From: Chelativorans sp. ZYF759
Lineage (GTDB): Bacteria > Pseudomonadota > Alphaproteobacteria > Rhizobiales > Rhizobiaceae
DNA: 64,000 nt
Direction: 5' to 3'
Assembly (NCBI RefSeq): GCF_012911015.1
Contig: NZ_WVVV01000001.1
Span: forward strand, 699,304 to 763,303
Shown here one piece after another: positions 18,504 to 29,217 of this stretch (position 1 is its first letter; each line of letters opens with the position of its first letter). The notes under the pieces were generated by a model that saw nothing but the letters and a program-made list of their open reading frames with translations, was not told where the DNA came from and ran no database searches. The position numbers were made by a program, and so were the translations under genes.

Positions 18504-19184
18504 TCAGCTGCCGGCGGGTTGTTCCATCGCCGCACGGATGAGGGCCTTTGCATCATCGCTTGCCCATTCGGCCGGGCCGTTCATATGGGCGAGCAGGCAA
18601 CCTTCCTCATCGATCAGCAGCGTGACGGGCAGGCCAAGTGCCAGATTGCGGCGCTTCAGCTCGTTGAACAGGCCCACGGTATTGTCGCGGTAGAAGCCGA
18701 GCGAATCGACGCCGATTTCGTCGAGGAAGGCTTTGGGCTTGGCGTCGTCGCCGGTCTCGACATTGATGGCCACCACCTCGAATTCCTCGCCGCCCATTTC
18801 ACGCTGCAACTGGTCGAGCGCCGGCATCTCGTGGCGGCAGGGCGCGCACCAGGTCGCCCACAGATTGACCAGCAACAGCCTGCCAGAGAGATCGGCCAGT
18901 TGAATCGGCTGTCCATCGGGATCATCGAAGGCAAGATCGCCCAGCGAGCGGGACGGATCGGCCGGCAGCATCGCTGCGACCTCGCCGCCGATCATGGGGT
19001 CGATACGGGCGAGCGTCGCCTCGCGGCCCTGGCAGGCGGCTTCGACCCCCGCCGTGGCACTGGGCGCATTGTTGCCAGAGGGGCCACCCATCACGTATAG
19101 CCCGATCGCGCCCGCCGCCATTCCGGCGATGGCTGCGATACCGAAAAGACGCAGCGCTGACATATGGACCTTGCCGTCCGACAT
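18504..19184 (-). CDS. tlpA: TlpA-family thiol-disulfide oxidoreductase
   Basis: Membrane-anchored periplasmic thioredoxin of 226 residues. A single helix (about residues 10-32) anchors it; the thioredoxin fold carries WCAPC (Cys113, Cys116) and the cis-Pro in GLPVTLLID. TlpA of rhizobia reduces the copper site of cytochrome oxidase and its chaperones during cytochrome aa3 assembly. It has a family-typical extra pair, Cys51 and Cys near CLLAHMNG. It is divergent from argH, with only 29 bases between the start codons. Confidence 0.88.
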   Translation of the reverse strand: MSDGKVHMSALRLFGIAAIAGMAAGAIGLYVMGGPSGNNAPSATAGVEAACQGREATLARIDPMIGGEVAAMLPADPSRSLGDLAFDDPDGQPIQLADLSGRLLLVNLWATWCAPCRHEMPALDQLQREMGGEEFEVVAINVETGDDAKPKAFLDEIGVDSLGFYRDNTVGLFNELKRRNLALGLPVTLLIDEEGCLLAHMNGPAEWASDDAKALIRAAMEQPAGS

Positions 19185-19213
19185 TCGTTTAGCTCCGGGG
19201 ATTCGTTAGCACT

Positions 19214-20635
<1,422 letters not shown>

Positions 20636-20669
20636 AGAAGTAACCGCAAACGCAGTCGGGACGGTCTTC

Positions 20670-20885
20670 ATGCGCGCAGGCACCTTCGCCAAATCTCTTC
20701 TGGTCGTGGCCACCGTGGCCCTGATGGTCAGCGCTTGCGGGCGCAAGCCGGCCGAACTCTACACGCCCTACGAGGCCGCCGTGGAAGAGCGCCGCCAGAT
20801 GGAGCGCGACGGTGTGGAGCCGCTGCCGCCGCAGCCGACCCAGCCCGTGCGCGAGCGTCCCTTCATCCTCGACGGCCTGATCTAG
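20670..20885 (+). CDS. LptM-like small lipoprotein
   Basis: A 71-residue protein with a short signal peptide and lipobox VSAC (Cys at residue 23), followed by GRKPAELYTPYEAAVEERR and a Pro-rich tail ending in FILDGLI. Such mini-lipoproteins next to lysA or dapF belong to the YifL/LptM family; in E. coli LptM helps the LPS translocon LptD form its disulfides. The assignment is by length, lipobox and location and is not firm. It ends 12 bases before lysA. Confidence 0.7.
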   Translation: MRAGTFAKSLLVVATVALMVSACGRKPAELYTPYEAAVEERRQMERDGVEPLPPQPTQPVRERPFILDGLI

Positions 20886-20897
20886 GCGACGAAAACC

Positions 20898-22172
20898 GTG
20901 AACCATTTCGACTATCGCGACGGCGTGCTTCACGCCGAGGACGTGCCGATCCCGACGATCGCGCAAGCTGTCGGCACGCCGTTCTACTGCTATTCGACAG
21001 CCACGCTGACGCGGCACTACCATGTCTTCTCGGAAGCCTTTTCCGATCTCGACGCGATGGTGTGCTATGCGGTGAAGGCCAATTCCAACCAGGCGGTTCT
21101 CGCCACGCTGGCGCGTCTGGGCGCCGGTGCGGATGTGGTGTCGGAAGGCGAGCTGCGCCGCGCGCTTCAGGCCGGCGTGCCGGCCGGCCGGATCGTCTTC
21201 TCCGGTGTCGGCAAGACGGCGCGCGAGATGGATTTCGCGCTTTCGGTCGGCATCTTCTGCTTCAACGTTGAATCGGAGCCGGATCTCGAGCTTCTGTCCG
21301 CGCGGGCCGTGGCGGCTGGGAAGCAGGCGCCCGTTTCGCTGCGCATCAATCCGGATGTCGACGCGCGCACGCATCACAAGATCTCGACCGGCAAGGCCGA
21401 AAACAAGTTCGGCATTCCGTGGAACCGTGCCCGGGCCGTCTATGCGCGTGCCGCCGAATTGCCGGGCATCAAGGTGACCGGGATCGACATGCATATCGGC
21501 AGCCAGATCACCGATCTGGAGCCGTTCGACCGCTCCATCGCGCGTCTGGTCGAGCTTCTTGCGCTGCTTCGCCAGGATGGCCACGACATCGCCCATGTCG
21601 ATGTCGGCGGCGGGCTGGGAATCCCTTACCGCTTCGACGAAGAGCCGCCGCCTCTGCCAGTGCGCTACGCCGAGATCGTCAATCGTCACCTGAAGCCGCT
21701 CGGCCTGAAGGTCATCTTCGAGCCCGGCCGTCTCATCGTCGGCAATGCCGGCATCCTGGTGGCGTCGGTCCTGTTCGTGAAGGAAGGCGAGGCGAAGAAC
21801 TTTCTGGTCGTCGATGCGGCCATGAACGACCTGATCCGCCCTACCCTCTACGAGGCATGGCACGAAATCCGGCCGGTCCGCGAAGCCGCAGCCGAGGTGT
21901 CGCGCTTCCGTGCGGATGTCGTCGGTCCGGTGTGCGAGACGGGCGACTATCTCGGCCTCGATCGCGACCTGCCGGTGATGGCGTCAGGCGATCTCGTGGC
22001 ATTTCTGACGGCAGGTGCCTACGGGGCCGTACAGGCGGGTACCTACAATACGCGGTTGCTCGTGCCCGAGGTTCTGGTCGATGGCGATCGCTTCGCGGTT
22101 GTGCGCCCGCGCCAGACCTATGAGGAACTGATCGGCATGGACCGGCTGCCGGACTGGCTGCAGGATAGTTGA
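20898..22172 (+). CDS. lysA: Diaminopimelate decarboxylase
   Basis: PLP enzyme converting meso-diaminopimelate to lysine. The GTG at 20898 gives 424 residues. The PLP-lysine lies in CYAVKANSNQAVL, the phosphate-binding glycine run in DVGGGLGIPY, and the dimer-contributed active-site Cys in CETGDYLG. HIGSQI and the FEPGRLIVGNAG stretch are also typical of the fold-type III family. The ribosome site is weak. The lipoprotein gene is directly upstream. Confidence 0.96.
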   Translation: MNHFDYRDGVLHAEDVPIPTIAQAVGTPFYCYSTATLTRHYHVFSEAFSDLDAMVCYAVKANSNQAVLATLARLGAGADVVSEGELRRALQAGVPAGRIVFSGVGKTAREMDFALSVGIFCFNVESEPDLELLSARAVAAGKQAPVSLRINPDVDARTHHKISTGKAENKFGIPWNRARAVYARAAELPGIKVTGIDMHIGSQITDLEPFDRSIARLVELLALLRQDGHDIAHVDVGGGLGIPYRFDEEPPPLPVRYAEIVNRHLKPLGLKVIFEPGRLIVGNAGILVASVLFVKEGEAKNFLVVDAAMNDLIRPTLYEAWHEIRPVREAAAEVSRFRADVVGPVCETGDYLGLDRDLPVMASGDLVAFLTAGAYGAVQAGTYNTRLLVPEVLVDGDRFAVVRPRQTYEELIGMDRLPDWLQDS

Positions 22173-22293
22173 GCCTCCGGGCGGATCACGATTTCTTGCC
22201 CTGCCTCGTCTTCGCCGCGTTTGCTGCTATCCTGATCGCCATATGATGGCGGCGTACGCCGTCCGATGACGCCCACCCGACCGGAAAGGCCGC

Positions 22294-24762
22294 ATGGCTT
22301 CAGATCCAGACGCCCCCGAACAGACCGGCCTCCTGGCGCGGCTTGCGCGTGCGCGGCTGGCTGCGGCCGGCGTCATGTGGACCGAGCGCGTGTGGCCGCT
22401 GCTCGTTCCGGTGCTGTTCGTGCTAGCGCTTTTCGTGAGCTTGTCCTGGCTCGGCGTGTTCCGCCTCGTGCCTGAATGGGCGCGCATGGGTCTCGGCCTT
22501 GTCTTCGGCCTGGCCCTCATCGCTGCCCTCCTGCCGTTCAGAAAGCTGCGTCCGCCCGAACCTGCGGAGATCGACCGCCGAATCGAGCGGGCCAACCGGC
22601 TCGACCATGCGCCCGTTCTGACACAGACCGACCGTCTGTCCGGCGCCTCCGACGACGCCTTCGCGGCAGCGCTGTGGGGAGAGCACCGTCGGCGCATGGC
22701 CCAGAAGCTCGACCGTCTGGCTGGCGACCTTCCGCACCCGCGCGTTCCCGAGCGCGATCCCTGGGCCATCCGCGCGATCGCGCCTCTGCTGCTCGTTGTT
22801 GCCTTCGCCTTCTCCTTCGGTCCGCTCGGCGGTAGCCTAACCGATGCCTTCCGTGCCAAGGCCGGCGCCGAGCCGGTGCCGCCGCGCATCGATGCCTGGG
22901 TGACGCCGCCCCCCTATACCGGCCGCGCGCCGGTCTATCTGACCTCGAATGCCAATCGCGGAGAGGATATCTTCACCGTTCCGGCCGGAAGCCAGCTTGC
23001 GGTGCGCGTGACCGGAGGCTCGGGCGCGGAAGCCATCGACTATCTGGATGCCCATACAGGCGAGGTGAACCGGGTCGACCCCAGCGCTGCCCAGCCCTCC
23101 TCCAGTCAGTTCGACATGGCGCTTTCGGCAGATGGTCTGTTGACCCTGCACGAAGACGAGACGGAAATCCGCAGCTGGCGCTTTCTGGTCACGCCGGACG
23201 ACGCGCCGGTGATCCGGCTGGCGGAAGAGCCGCGCCGCGCCCGTAACGGCTCGCTCGAACTGACCTACGAGATCGAGGACGACTATGGCGCCGTCGCGGC
23301 TGAAGCCTCGTTCGAGCATGCCGATGCCTCGGACAGTGCCCGGCCGCTTTACGACGCGCCGGAAATGGCGCTGTCGCTGCCGCGCCGGGATGCGGACGCC
23401 GCGCGAACCGTGCGCGATCTGACGGATCACGCATGGGCCGGAGCGGTCGTCGATCTGACGCTGGTCGCCCGCGATGCCGCGGAGCAGGAGGGTCGCAGTG
23501 AGCCGACGCGTTTCGTATTGCCGGAGCGCCCCTTCACCAACCCGCTTGCCATGGCACTGGTCGAACAGCGGCGTCTCCTGGCGCTCGATGCCAACCAGCA
23601 GCGCCATGTCCTCGACCTAATGGACGCCATCACGCTGCGCCCGGAAGAGGCGATCGACAATCTCAGCCATTATCTCGGCGTCATGTCGGCGCGCTCGCGG
23701 CTTGCCCAGGCGCGGACCGACGATTCGCTGCGTGAGGTTGCCGACTATCTCTGGGAGATCGCTGTCCGCATCGAAGACGGTTCTTTGTCGGATGCCGAGC
23801 GTCGGCTGCAGGCTGCCCAGGAGGCGTTGCGCGATGCGCTGGAGAATGGCGCCTCCGACGAGGAACTGCAGGAATTGATGGCCGAGCTGCGGGAAGCCAT
23901 GCAGGAATTCCTGCGCGAACTCGCCCAGCGGGGCCAGCAGAATCCCGATCAGGCCATGCAGATGCCGCAGGATGGCCAGATGCTCACCCAGCGCGATCTC
24001 GACCGCATGCTGGACCAGCTGGAGGATCTCGCCCGTTCAGGCGCGCGAGACCAGGCGCAGGACCTCCTCTCCCAGCTGCAGGACATGATGAACAACCTCC
24101 AGGCCGGCCGCCAGCAGAACCAGCAGGGCGGCCAGCAGAGCGAGATGAACCAGCAGCTCAATGAGCTTGGCGAGATGCTGCGTCGCCAGCAGGAGCTGAT
24201 GAACGAGACGCACCAGATGGAGCAGATGCGTCCCGGCCCCCGCGGCGACGAGATGAGCCCCGAGGAATTCGCCGATGCCATGGAGCAGTTGCAGGAGCAG
24301 CAGGGCCAGCTTGGCCAGGATCTCCAGTCGCTCATGGAGGCTCTGGAGGGTATGGGGCTGGAACCCGGCGACCAGTTCGGCGATGCCGGAGACGCCATGG
24401 GTCGCGCAGGCGACGCGCTTGGCGAGCAACAGGGCCAACGGGCCGTGGGCGAGCAGGGACAGGCGCTTGAAGCGCTGCGTCGCGGTGCCCAGGACATGAT
24501 GCAGCAGATGCAGCAGGCCATGCAGGGCGAGGAGGGCGGCTCGGAAGAGGGCGGCCAGCGCCAGCAGGGCGCCGACCGCGATCCGCTCGGCCGGCCGCGC
24601 GCCAATACCGGTCCGGATTTCGGCGATTCGGTCAGGGTGCCGGACGAGATCGACGCGCAGCGCGCCCGTCGCATCCTGGAGGCGATCCGCGATCGGCTCG
24701 GAAACACGCTGAGCCCCGATCTCGAACGCAACTATCTGGAGCGACTGCTCGAGATGCGGTGA
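22294..24762 (+). CDS. DUF4175/TIGR02302-family membrane protein
   Basis: An 822-residue protein of a family restricted to alphaproteobacteria as far as I know; function unknown. Two helices lie at about 33-80 and one near 155-175. A mixed, probably periplasmic, beta-rich region follows (residues 180-420). From about 470 to 760 the chain is a long low-complexity helix dominated by Gln, Met, Glu and Leu (for example QQGGQQSEMNQQLNELGEML), likely coiled coil. The C-terminus is a short globular end with DFGDSVRVPDEIDAQRARRI. It stands alone after lysA. Confidence 0.85.
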   Translation: MASDPDAPEQTGLLARLARARLAAAGVMWTERVWPLLVPVLFVLALFVSLSWLGVFRLVPEWARMGLGLVFGLALIAALLPFRKLRPPEPAEIDRRIERANRLDHAPVLTQTDRLSGASDDAFAAALWGEHRRRMAQKLDRLAGDLPHPRVPERDPWAIRAIAPLLLVVAFAFSFGPLGGSLTDAFRAKAGAEPVPPRIDAWVTPPPYTGRAPVYLTSNANRGEDIFTVPAGSQLAVRVTGGSGAEAIDYLDAHTGEVNRVDPSAAQPSSSQFDMALSADGLLTLHEDETEIRSWRFLVTPDDAPVIRLAEEPRRARNGSLELTYEIEDDYGAVAAEASFEHADASDSARPLYDAPEMALSLPRRDADAARTVRDLTDHAWAGAVVDLTLVARDAAEQEGRSEPTRFVLPERPFTNPLAMALVEQRRLLALDANQQRHVLDLMDAITLRPEEAIDNLSHYLGVMSARSRLAQARTDDSLREVADYLWEIAVRIEDGSLSDAERRLQAAQEALRDALENGASDEELQELMAELREAMQEFLRELAQRGQQNPDQAMQMPQDGQMLTQRDLDRMLDQLEDLARSGARDQAQDLLSQLQDMMNNLQAGRQQNQQGGQQSEMNQQLNELGEMLRRQQELMNETHQMEQMRPGPRGDEMSPEEFADAMEQLQEQQGQLGQDLQSLMEALEGMGLEPGDQFGDAGDAMGRAGDALGEQQGQRAVGEQGQALEALRRGAQDMMQQMQQAMQGEEGGSEEGGQRQQGADRDPLGRPRANTGPDFGDSVRVPDEIDAQRARRILEAIRDRLGNTLSPDLERNYLERLLEMR

Positions 24763-24941
24763 TCATCCTCTTTGGACGAGCCTGCGTATACGGGGCGCGG
24801 CGCCTGGGCTACATGAGGCCGGGCCGGGGCACGACGTGGCGGCCACCGCGCGGGCTTCTGTCCGGAGTCAATCTTTCTGTCGGCAGCGCGTGCTCGCAGC
24901 AGCCGTTTTCATTCGCCAGTTTCCATTCATCAGGGGGCTAT

Positions 24942-26717
24942 GTGTCCAAAGGTGCTACCGACGATTCCAGTGCCCTTCAGCGGCTGATCGGACGCATGGG
25001 CTCGAGCCTTTCGCTGCGCAATCGCTTCATCATCATCCTCCTCGTCGCGTCGCTCCCGGGGATGGTCGTGGCCCTTGTCCTCGCGGCCAATGCTCTGAAC
25101 AACGAGCGCGAGCAGATCGAAATAACCGCCGAGCGGCTGGCGGACATTCAGGCGGCGCACCACACCAATGTCATCGACACGGCGCGCGTGATGCTCGAGA
25201 CCATTGTGGAAACGATCGAGGCCGGTACGGTCGACGACGCCGACTGCACGCAATTTCTCGGCGACCGCGCGGCAAGCTATCCATCGTTCACGTCGCTCAC
25301 ACTCGTCGACAGTGCCGGGACCATCGTCTGCGCTAACGAGGATTCAGAGCTTCCGGCCGGGTTCCCCGACGACGCCCTGTTGGAATCCATGCGCGCCGCC
25401 GACGGGTTCATCGTCGGAGACTATGCCGTGGGGCAGTCCGGGGTGCCCTTGATCATCGCCGCCCTCCCGGTACGACGCGACGACGGTTCGTTTTACGGCG
25501 CGGTGGCCATGGGGATCGACCTGCGCTGGCTGGAATTTCTCGCGCGACGGATGAACCTGCCGGCGGGCAGCACGATCACGGCTATCGGCGGAGACGGGAG
25601 GGTTCTCAACCACTACCGAGCCGAAAATGTCGGGAACGAGGAACTGGCGGCACCGCGCGAATCCGTTCCGATGGAAGCGTATCGGCAACGCATGGCGGCT
25701 GAAGGCGGCGGGGTGCTGCGCGGCCAGTCCAACGGTGGCGATCAACGCGTGTACGGCTTTCAAAGGACAAGTTCGGGAAATCTGAGCGTTGTCGTCGGGA
25801 TGCCGCAATACGCGGAATTCGAGCGTTACGGCGCAGCGCTGCGCGACACGCTTGCCGCGCCCATGGCAATCCTCATCCTGGCGCTGCTGGCAGCGGGCTA
25901 CGCCAGTCAGGCGCTTGTCATCCGGTGGGTGTCGATGCTGACGGGCGCGGCCAGGAAGATGGCGGATGGCGATCTGCTGGCCCGTTCGATGGTGCCGCAT
26001 TCGCGCTACGAACTCGGTCGTCTTGCAGCCGCCTTCGACACGATGGCGGCCTCGATCCAGCAGAAGCAGGACGAGATCCGTGCCAAGGCAAACCAGTATG
26101 CGGAACTGCTGCGTGAGCTGAATCACCGCGTGAACAACAACATGCAGATGATCCGAAGCCTGGTTCGCATGCGGGGAAGAGAGATCGCCGATCCCGGTGC
26201 CCGTGCGGCGATTGAGGACATTGAAGAACGGCTCGGCGCCATGACCGAGATCCAGCGGCTTTTATACGACCAGGACGATGCCGGTCACATCGCGGCTGAC
26301 TACCCCGTGCGGCTGGGACGGTTCCTGGAGGAATTCTACTCCTCGGATCGCGTTGAGGTCCGGATCGATGCCGAACCGATCCCGCTTCCGCGCGCCTCGT
26401 CGATTCCCCTCGGGCTCATCATGAACGAGCTGATCGCAAACGCCTGCAAGCACGCCTATCCCGAAGGGAAGGGAACGGTACGCGTCAGTCTGCGGTTGCA
26501 GGGCGAGCATGTTCAGCTCGCGGTGGCCGATGATGGTGCGCCGATGCCGGAGGATCTCGACACAAGTCGCCGGAAGGGGTCCATGGGATTGCGCATCGTG
26601 CGCAACATGTCCGAGCAGTTGAACGGCGTCCTGAAGGTTGCCCCCCATGAGGGGGGCAAGACGATCCAGCTCGACTTTCCGCTCGACAAGAACGCCGCGG
26701 CGGACGGGACGATCTGA
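24942..26717 (+). CDS. HisKA_2-type sensor histidine kinase
   Basis: The GTG at 24942 (RBS CAGGGGG) gives 591 residues; an ATG at 24759 overlapping the previous gene is a poor alternative. TM1 (about 24-45) and TM2 (about 305-327) frame a periplasmic sensor of roughly 260 residues of the Cache type. Then come HAMP, the HisKA_2 box ELNHRVNNNMQMIRSL with His395, and an HATPase with LIMNELIANACKHAYP and SMGLRIV. Such kinases resemble those feeding the general stress response. There is no response regulator nearby, so it is an orphan; its signal is unknown. Confidence 0.88.
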   Translation: MSKGATDDSSALQRLIGRMGSSLSLRNRFIIILLVASLPGMVVALVLAANALNNEREQIEITAERLADIQAAHHTNVIDTARVMLETIVETIEAGTVDDADCTQFLGDRAASYPSFTSLTLVDSAGTIVCANEDSELPAGFPDDALLESMRAADGFIVGDYAVGQSGVPLIIAALPVRRDDGSFYGAVAMGIDLRWLEFLARRMNLPAGSTITAIGGDGRVLNHYRAENVGNEELAAPRESVPMEAYRQRMAAEGGGVLRGQSNGGDQRVYGFQRTSSGNLSVVVGMPQYAEFERYGAALRDTLAAPMAILILALLAAGYASQALVIRWVSMLTGAARKMADGDLLARSMVPHSRYELGRLAAAFDTMAASIQQKQDEIRAKANQYAELLRELNHRVNNNMQMIRSLVRMRGREIADPGARAAIEDIEERLGAMTEIQRLLYDQDDAGHIAADYPVRLGRFLEEFYSSDRVEVRIDAEPIPLPRASSIPLGLIMNELIANACKHAYPEGKGTVRVSLRLQGEHVQLAVADDGAPMPEDLDTSRRKGSMGLRIVRNMSEQLNGVLKVAPHEGGKTIQLDFPLDKNAAADGTI

Positions 26718-26758
26718 GCCAAAGTCATCGCCCGCGCCGGAAGGCGCGAGCGCACAAA

Positions 26759-27793
26759 TCAGGCGGCCTTCTTCTTGGGCTGGATCAGGCCGCGTGCGAG
26801 AAGTAGCTCCGCGATCTGGATCGTGTTGAGGGCCGCGCCTTTCCGGAGATTGTCGGAGACGATCCACATGTTCAGCGCGTTGTCCAGCGTGGAGTCCTCG
26901 CGGATGCGGCTGATATAGGTCGCGTCTTCGCCGGCCGATTCCAGCGGGGTGATGTAGCCGCCATCCTCGCGCTTGTCGATGACCAGACAGCCCGGCGCCT
27001 CGCGCAGGATGTCGCGTGCTTCGTCCGCCGTGATCTGCTCCTCGAACTCGATATTGACCGCTTCCGAATGTCCGATGAAGACCGGCACGCGCACGCAGGT
27101 CGCCGTCAGCTTGATCTTCGGATCGAGCATCTTCTTGGTCTCGGCGACCATCTTCCACTCTTCCTTGGTCGAGCCGTCGTCGAGGAAGACGTCGATATGG
27201 GGAATGACGTTGAAGGCAATGCGCTTGGTGAACTTCTTGTTCGAGATCGGATCGGCGACGAAGACCGCGCGGGTCTGCTCGAACAACTCGTCCATGCCTT
27301 CCTTGCCGGCGCCGGAGACCGACTGGTAGGTCGAGACCACGACACGCTTGATCTTCGCGCGGTCGTGCAGCGGCTTCAGTGCCACGACGAGCTGGGCCGT
27401 CGAGCAGTTCGGATTGGCGATGATGTTCTTGCGGGTGAATATATCGATGGCTTCCGGATTGACCTCCGGCACGATCAGCGGCACGTCCTGGTCGTAACGC
27501 CAGGCCGAGGAATTATCGATCACGACGCAGCCCTGGCGGCCGATCTTCGGTGACCACTCCTTGGAAACGTTGCCGCCGGCGGACATCAGGCAGATGTCGG
27601 TGTCGGAGAAGTCGTACGTGGCGAGATCCTTCACCTTCAGCGTCCTGTCGCCGTAGGAGACTTCGGTGCCCAGCGACCGACGCGAGGCCAGCGCCACCAC
27701 CTCATCGGCGGGAAAGCCGCGTTCTTCCAATATGTTGAGCATTTCGCGGCCCACATTGCCCGTGGCGCCCACAACTGCGATCTTGAAACCCAT
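26759..27793 (-). CDS. asd: Aspartate-semialdehyde dehydrogenase
   Basis: NADP-dependent reduction of aspartyl phosphate to aspartate semialdehyde, the branch point for lysine, threonine and methionine. The 344 residues carry [11 protein letters not shown] at the N-terminus and the catalytic Cys130 in [15 protein letters not shown] and [16 protein letters not shown] are typical. It runs opposite to the histidine kinase and stands alone. Confidence 0.97.
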   Translation of the reverse strand: MGFKIAVVGATGNVGREMLNILEERGFPADEVVALASRRSLGTEVSYGDRTLKVKDLATYDFSDTDICLMSAGGNVSKEWSPKIGRQGCVVIDNSSAWRYDQDVPLIVPEVNPEAIDIFTRKNIIANPNCSTAQLVVALKPLHDRAKIKRVVVSTYQSVSGAGKEGMDELFEQTRAVFVADPISNKKFTKRIAFNVIPHIDVFLDDGSTKEEWKMVAETKKMLDPKIKLTATCVRVPVFIGHSEAVNIEFEEQITADEARDILREAPGCLVIDKREDGGYITPLESAGEDATYISRIREDSTLDNALNMWIVSDNLRKGAALNTIQIAELLLARGLIQPKKKAA

Positions 27794-28177
27794 TTTTGGC
27801 TGCTCCTTCAGACCCTCTCCGCTGCTCCGCTTCGGGAACCGGCCTTGCGCACCGGGTCCGTCCGCCTCATCCCCCGGGCCGGACCCGGGAGAGGGCGAGC
27901 AGGCCAGGGAACGTCAGACCGTTTTGGTGACGGTTTTGGTGGTCCCGGTCGGCTTGGCCGCAAGCGCACGCATCGCGGCACCGGCAGGGCCGGGGGCGAC
28001 AGGCATAGACATGGCATCGATCATGCCGCGCATAGCGGGTGCTCCGTTTCGAGGCAGCTTTTACGCGTTGACGGGCGAGAGCGCAACGGGTCAGGCCTTG
28101 TCAGTCCCGGCGTTGCCCGGGGCTTGCCCGCGGCAGGCGCAATGGCTATCAGTCGCAAAGTCCACAGGGAGTTCCGC
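27794..28177 (+). other. 384-base gap between asd and yggT
   Basis: Apart from a doubtful 39-codon frame on the minus strand I see no gene. The segment has a GC-rich inverted repeat (CGGGTCCG near 27857 with CGGACCCG near 27884) that could be a palindromic repeat or weak hairpin behind the asd start. The yggT promoter should lie in the right half. Confidence 0.4.
27914..28033 (-). CDS. Possible 39-residue peptide
   Basis: A frame too short for usual gene finders: ATG at 28033 with GGAG 10 bases upstream, encoding [15 protein letters not shown]... and ending with a basic Thr/Lys/Val run [13 protein letters not shown] before TGA. It is upstream of asd on the same strand. There is no recognisable domain, and the composition is low-complexity, so it could be chance. 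I give it low weight. Confidence 0.25.
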   Translation of the reverse strand: MRGMIDAMSMPVAPGPAGAAMRALAAKPTGTTKTVTKTV

Positions 28178-28468
28178 ATGCTCGCGCTGATCAGCACAAT
28201 CGACCTCGCCCTCGGCATCTACTGGTGGATCATCATCCTGTCCGCCGTCTTCTCGTGGCTCTACGCCTTCAACGTGGTCAATCCCAGCAACCAGTTCGTC
28301 GGTATGATCGGCAATGCGCTTTACCGGCTCACCGAGCCCGCTCTTCGCCCGATCCGCCAGATCCTGCCTGATCTCGGCGGAATCGACATCTCGCCGATCG
28401 TGCTGCTGCTCCTCATCTTCTTCTTGCGCCAGCTTCTGTGGACGACGATCGCCCCGGCGCTGATCTGA
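28178..28468 (+). CDS. YggT-family membrane protein
   Basis: A 96-residue protein with two hydrophobic hairpins, about residues 8-28 and 72-90, and the family motif [39 protein letters not shown] between them (I cite its position, residues 38-75). YggT proteins appear linked to membrane or osmotic functions; the role is unclear. The downstream DUF167 gene starts inside its 3' end. Confidence 0.88.
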   Translation: MLALISTIDLALGIYWWIIILSAVFSWLYAFNVVNPSNQFVGMIGNALYRLTEPALRPIRQILPDLGGIDISPIVLLLLIFFLRQLLWTTIAPALI

Positions 28469-28785
28469 CCGGAAAGCCGGCAGTCGTCGAGGAGACGGCG
28501 ACAGGCTGCCGTCTCCTCGTCCGGTTGACACCGAAATCTTCCCGTGACGCGGTTGAAGGGATTGAGCGGCTCGCCGACGGACGCGCCTTTCTCAAGGCGC
28601 GTGTGCGTGCCGTGCCCGAAAAGGGCAAGGCCAACGCCGCCCTGGTGAAACTTCTGGCGGCGGTCTTGGAAATTCCCGCCTCATCCATCGAGATAGGAGC
28701 CGGCGCGACGTCTCGGCTCAAGACCGTCCATGTCGCGTCATCGGTCGCGGTCATCGAAGCGCGCCTGGCCGCGCTGATCTCCTAG
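28438..28785 (+). CDS. DUF167 (YggU) family protein
   Basis: Small cytoplasmic protein of 115 residues from a GTG at 28438 that overlaps the yggT coding end by 31 bases. The DUF167 core is clear: [16 protein letters not shown], then [23 protein letters not shown] and the terminal [12 protein letters not shown]. YggT-DUF167 pairs recur in many proteobacteria; function is unknown. The overlap suggests coupled translation. The C-terminus overlaps the convergent 78-residue gene by 4 bases. Confidence 0.85.
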   Translation: MDDDRPGADLTGKPAVVEETATGCRLLVRLTPKSSRDAVEGIERLADGRAFLKARVRAVPEKGKANAALVKLLAAVLEIPASSIEIGAGATSRLKTVHVASSVAVIEARLAALIS

Positions 28786-29018
28786 CCGTCGGCGCTGGCG
28801 ATGTCGGCGGCCGTGGTTTCGCGCAGATCCGTCAGGCACTCCTGCGGGATGTAGGGCCATACGGCGCTTTCGCATGCGGTGCTTGCCGCGGTTTCCTGCA
28901 CGGGCTCCAGTACCTGGGCCTGCGCCGAGGACTGTTCCAGGTCGGTGATGAAGGCCAGCCCGGCGAGCGCCATCGCGCCAACGCCTGCGGCAATGGCCAT
29001 GCCATTGACGGTGATCAT
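28782..29018 (-). CDS. Small exported or anchored protein, unknown
   Basis: A 78-residue protein with one N-terminal hydrophobic segment (MAIAAGVGAMALAGLAFITD) and a short polar domain with two cysteines in ACESAVWPYIPQECL, likely a periplasmic disulfide. I recall similar rhizobial hypotheticals with this WPYIPxxCL pattern but cannot name a function. It runs convergently with DUF167 and divergently from typA. Confidence 0.65.
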   Translation of the reverse strand: MITVNGMAIAAGVGAMALAGLAFITDLEQSSAQAQVLEPVQETAASTACESAVWPYIPQECLTDLRETTAADIASADG

Positions 29019-29217
29019 GTTTGTTGCCCTTTGCTATTGGGCCATCAACGCCGGTGCCGGCTTCCGGTTCCACGAGCAAGCAGCACACCAAGCCTTTCGC
29101 GACTGCGAAATATGCTGTATGGGCAGCGCGACCGAAACCGATCCGGCCCCGGCACAACCGGCGGCGCGGCTGACCAGCAGGTCGCCGACGGGATTGAAAC
29201 AGCTTCCGAGAGAGAAC

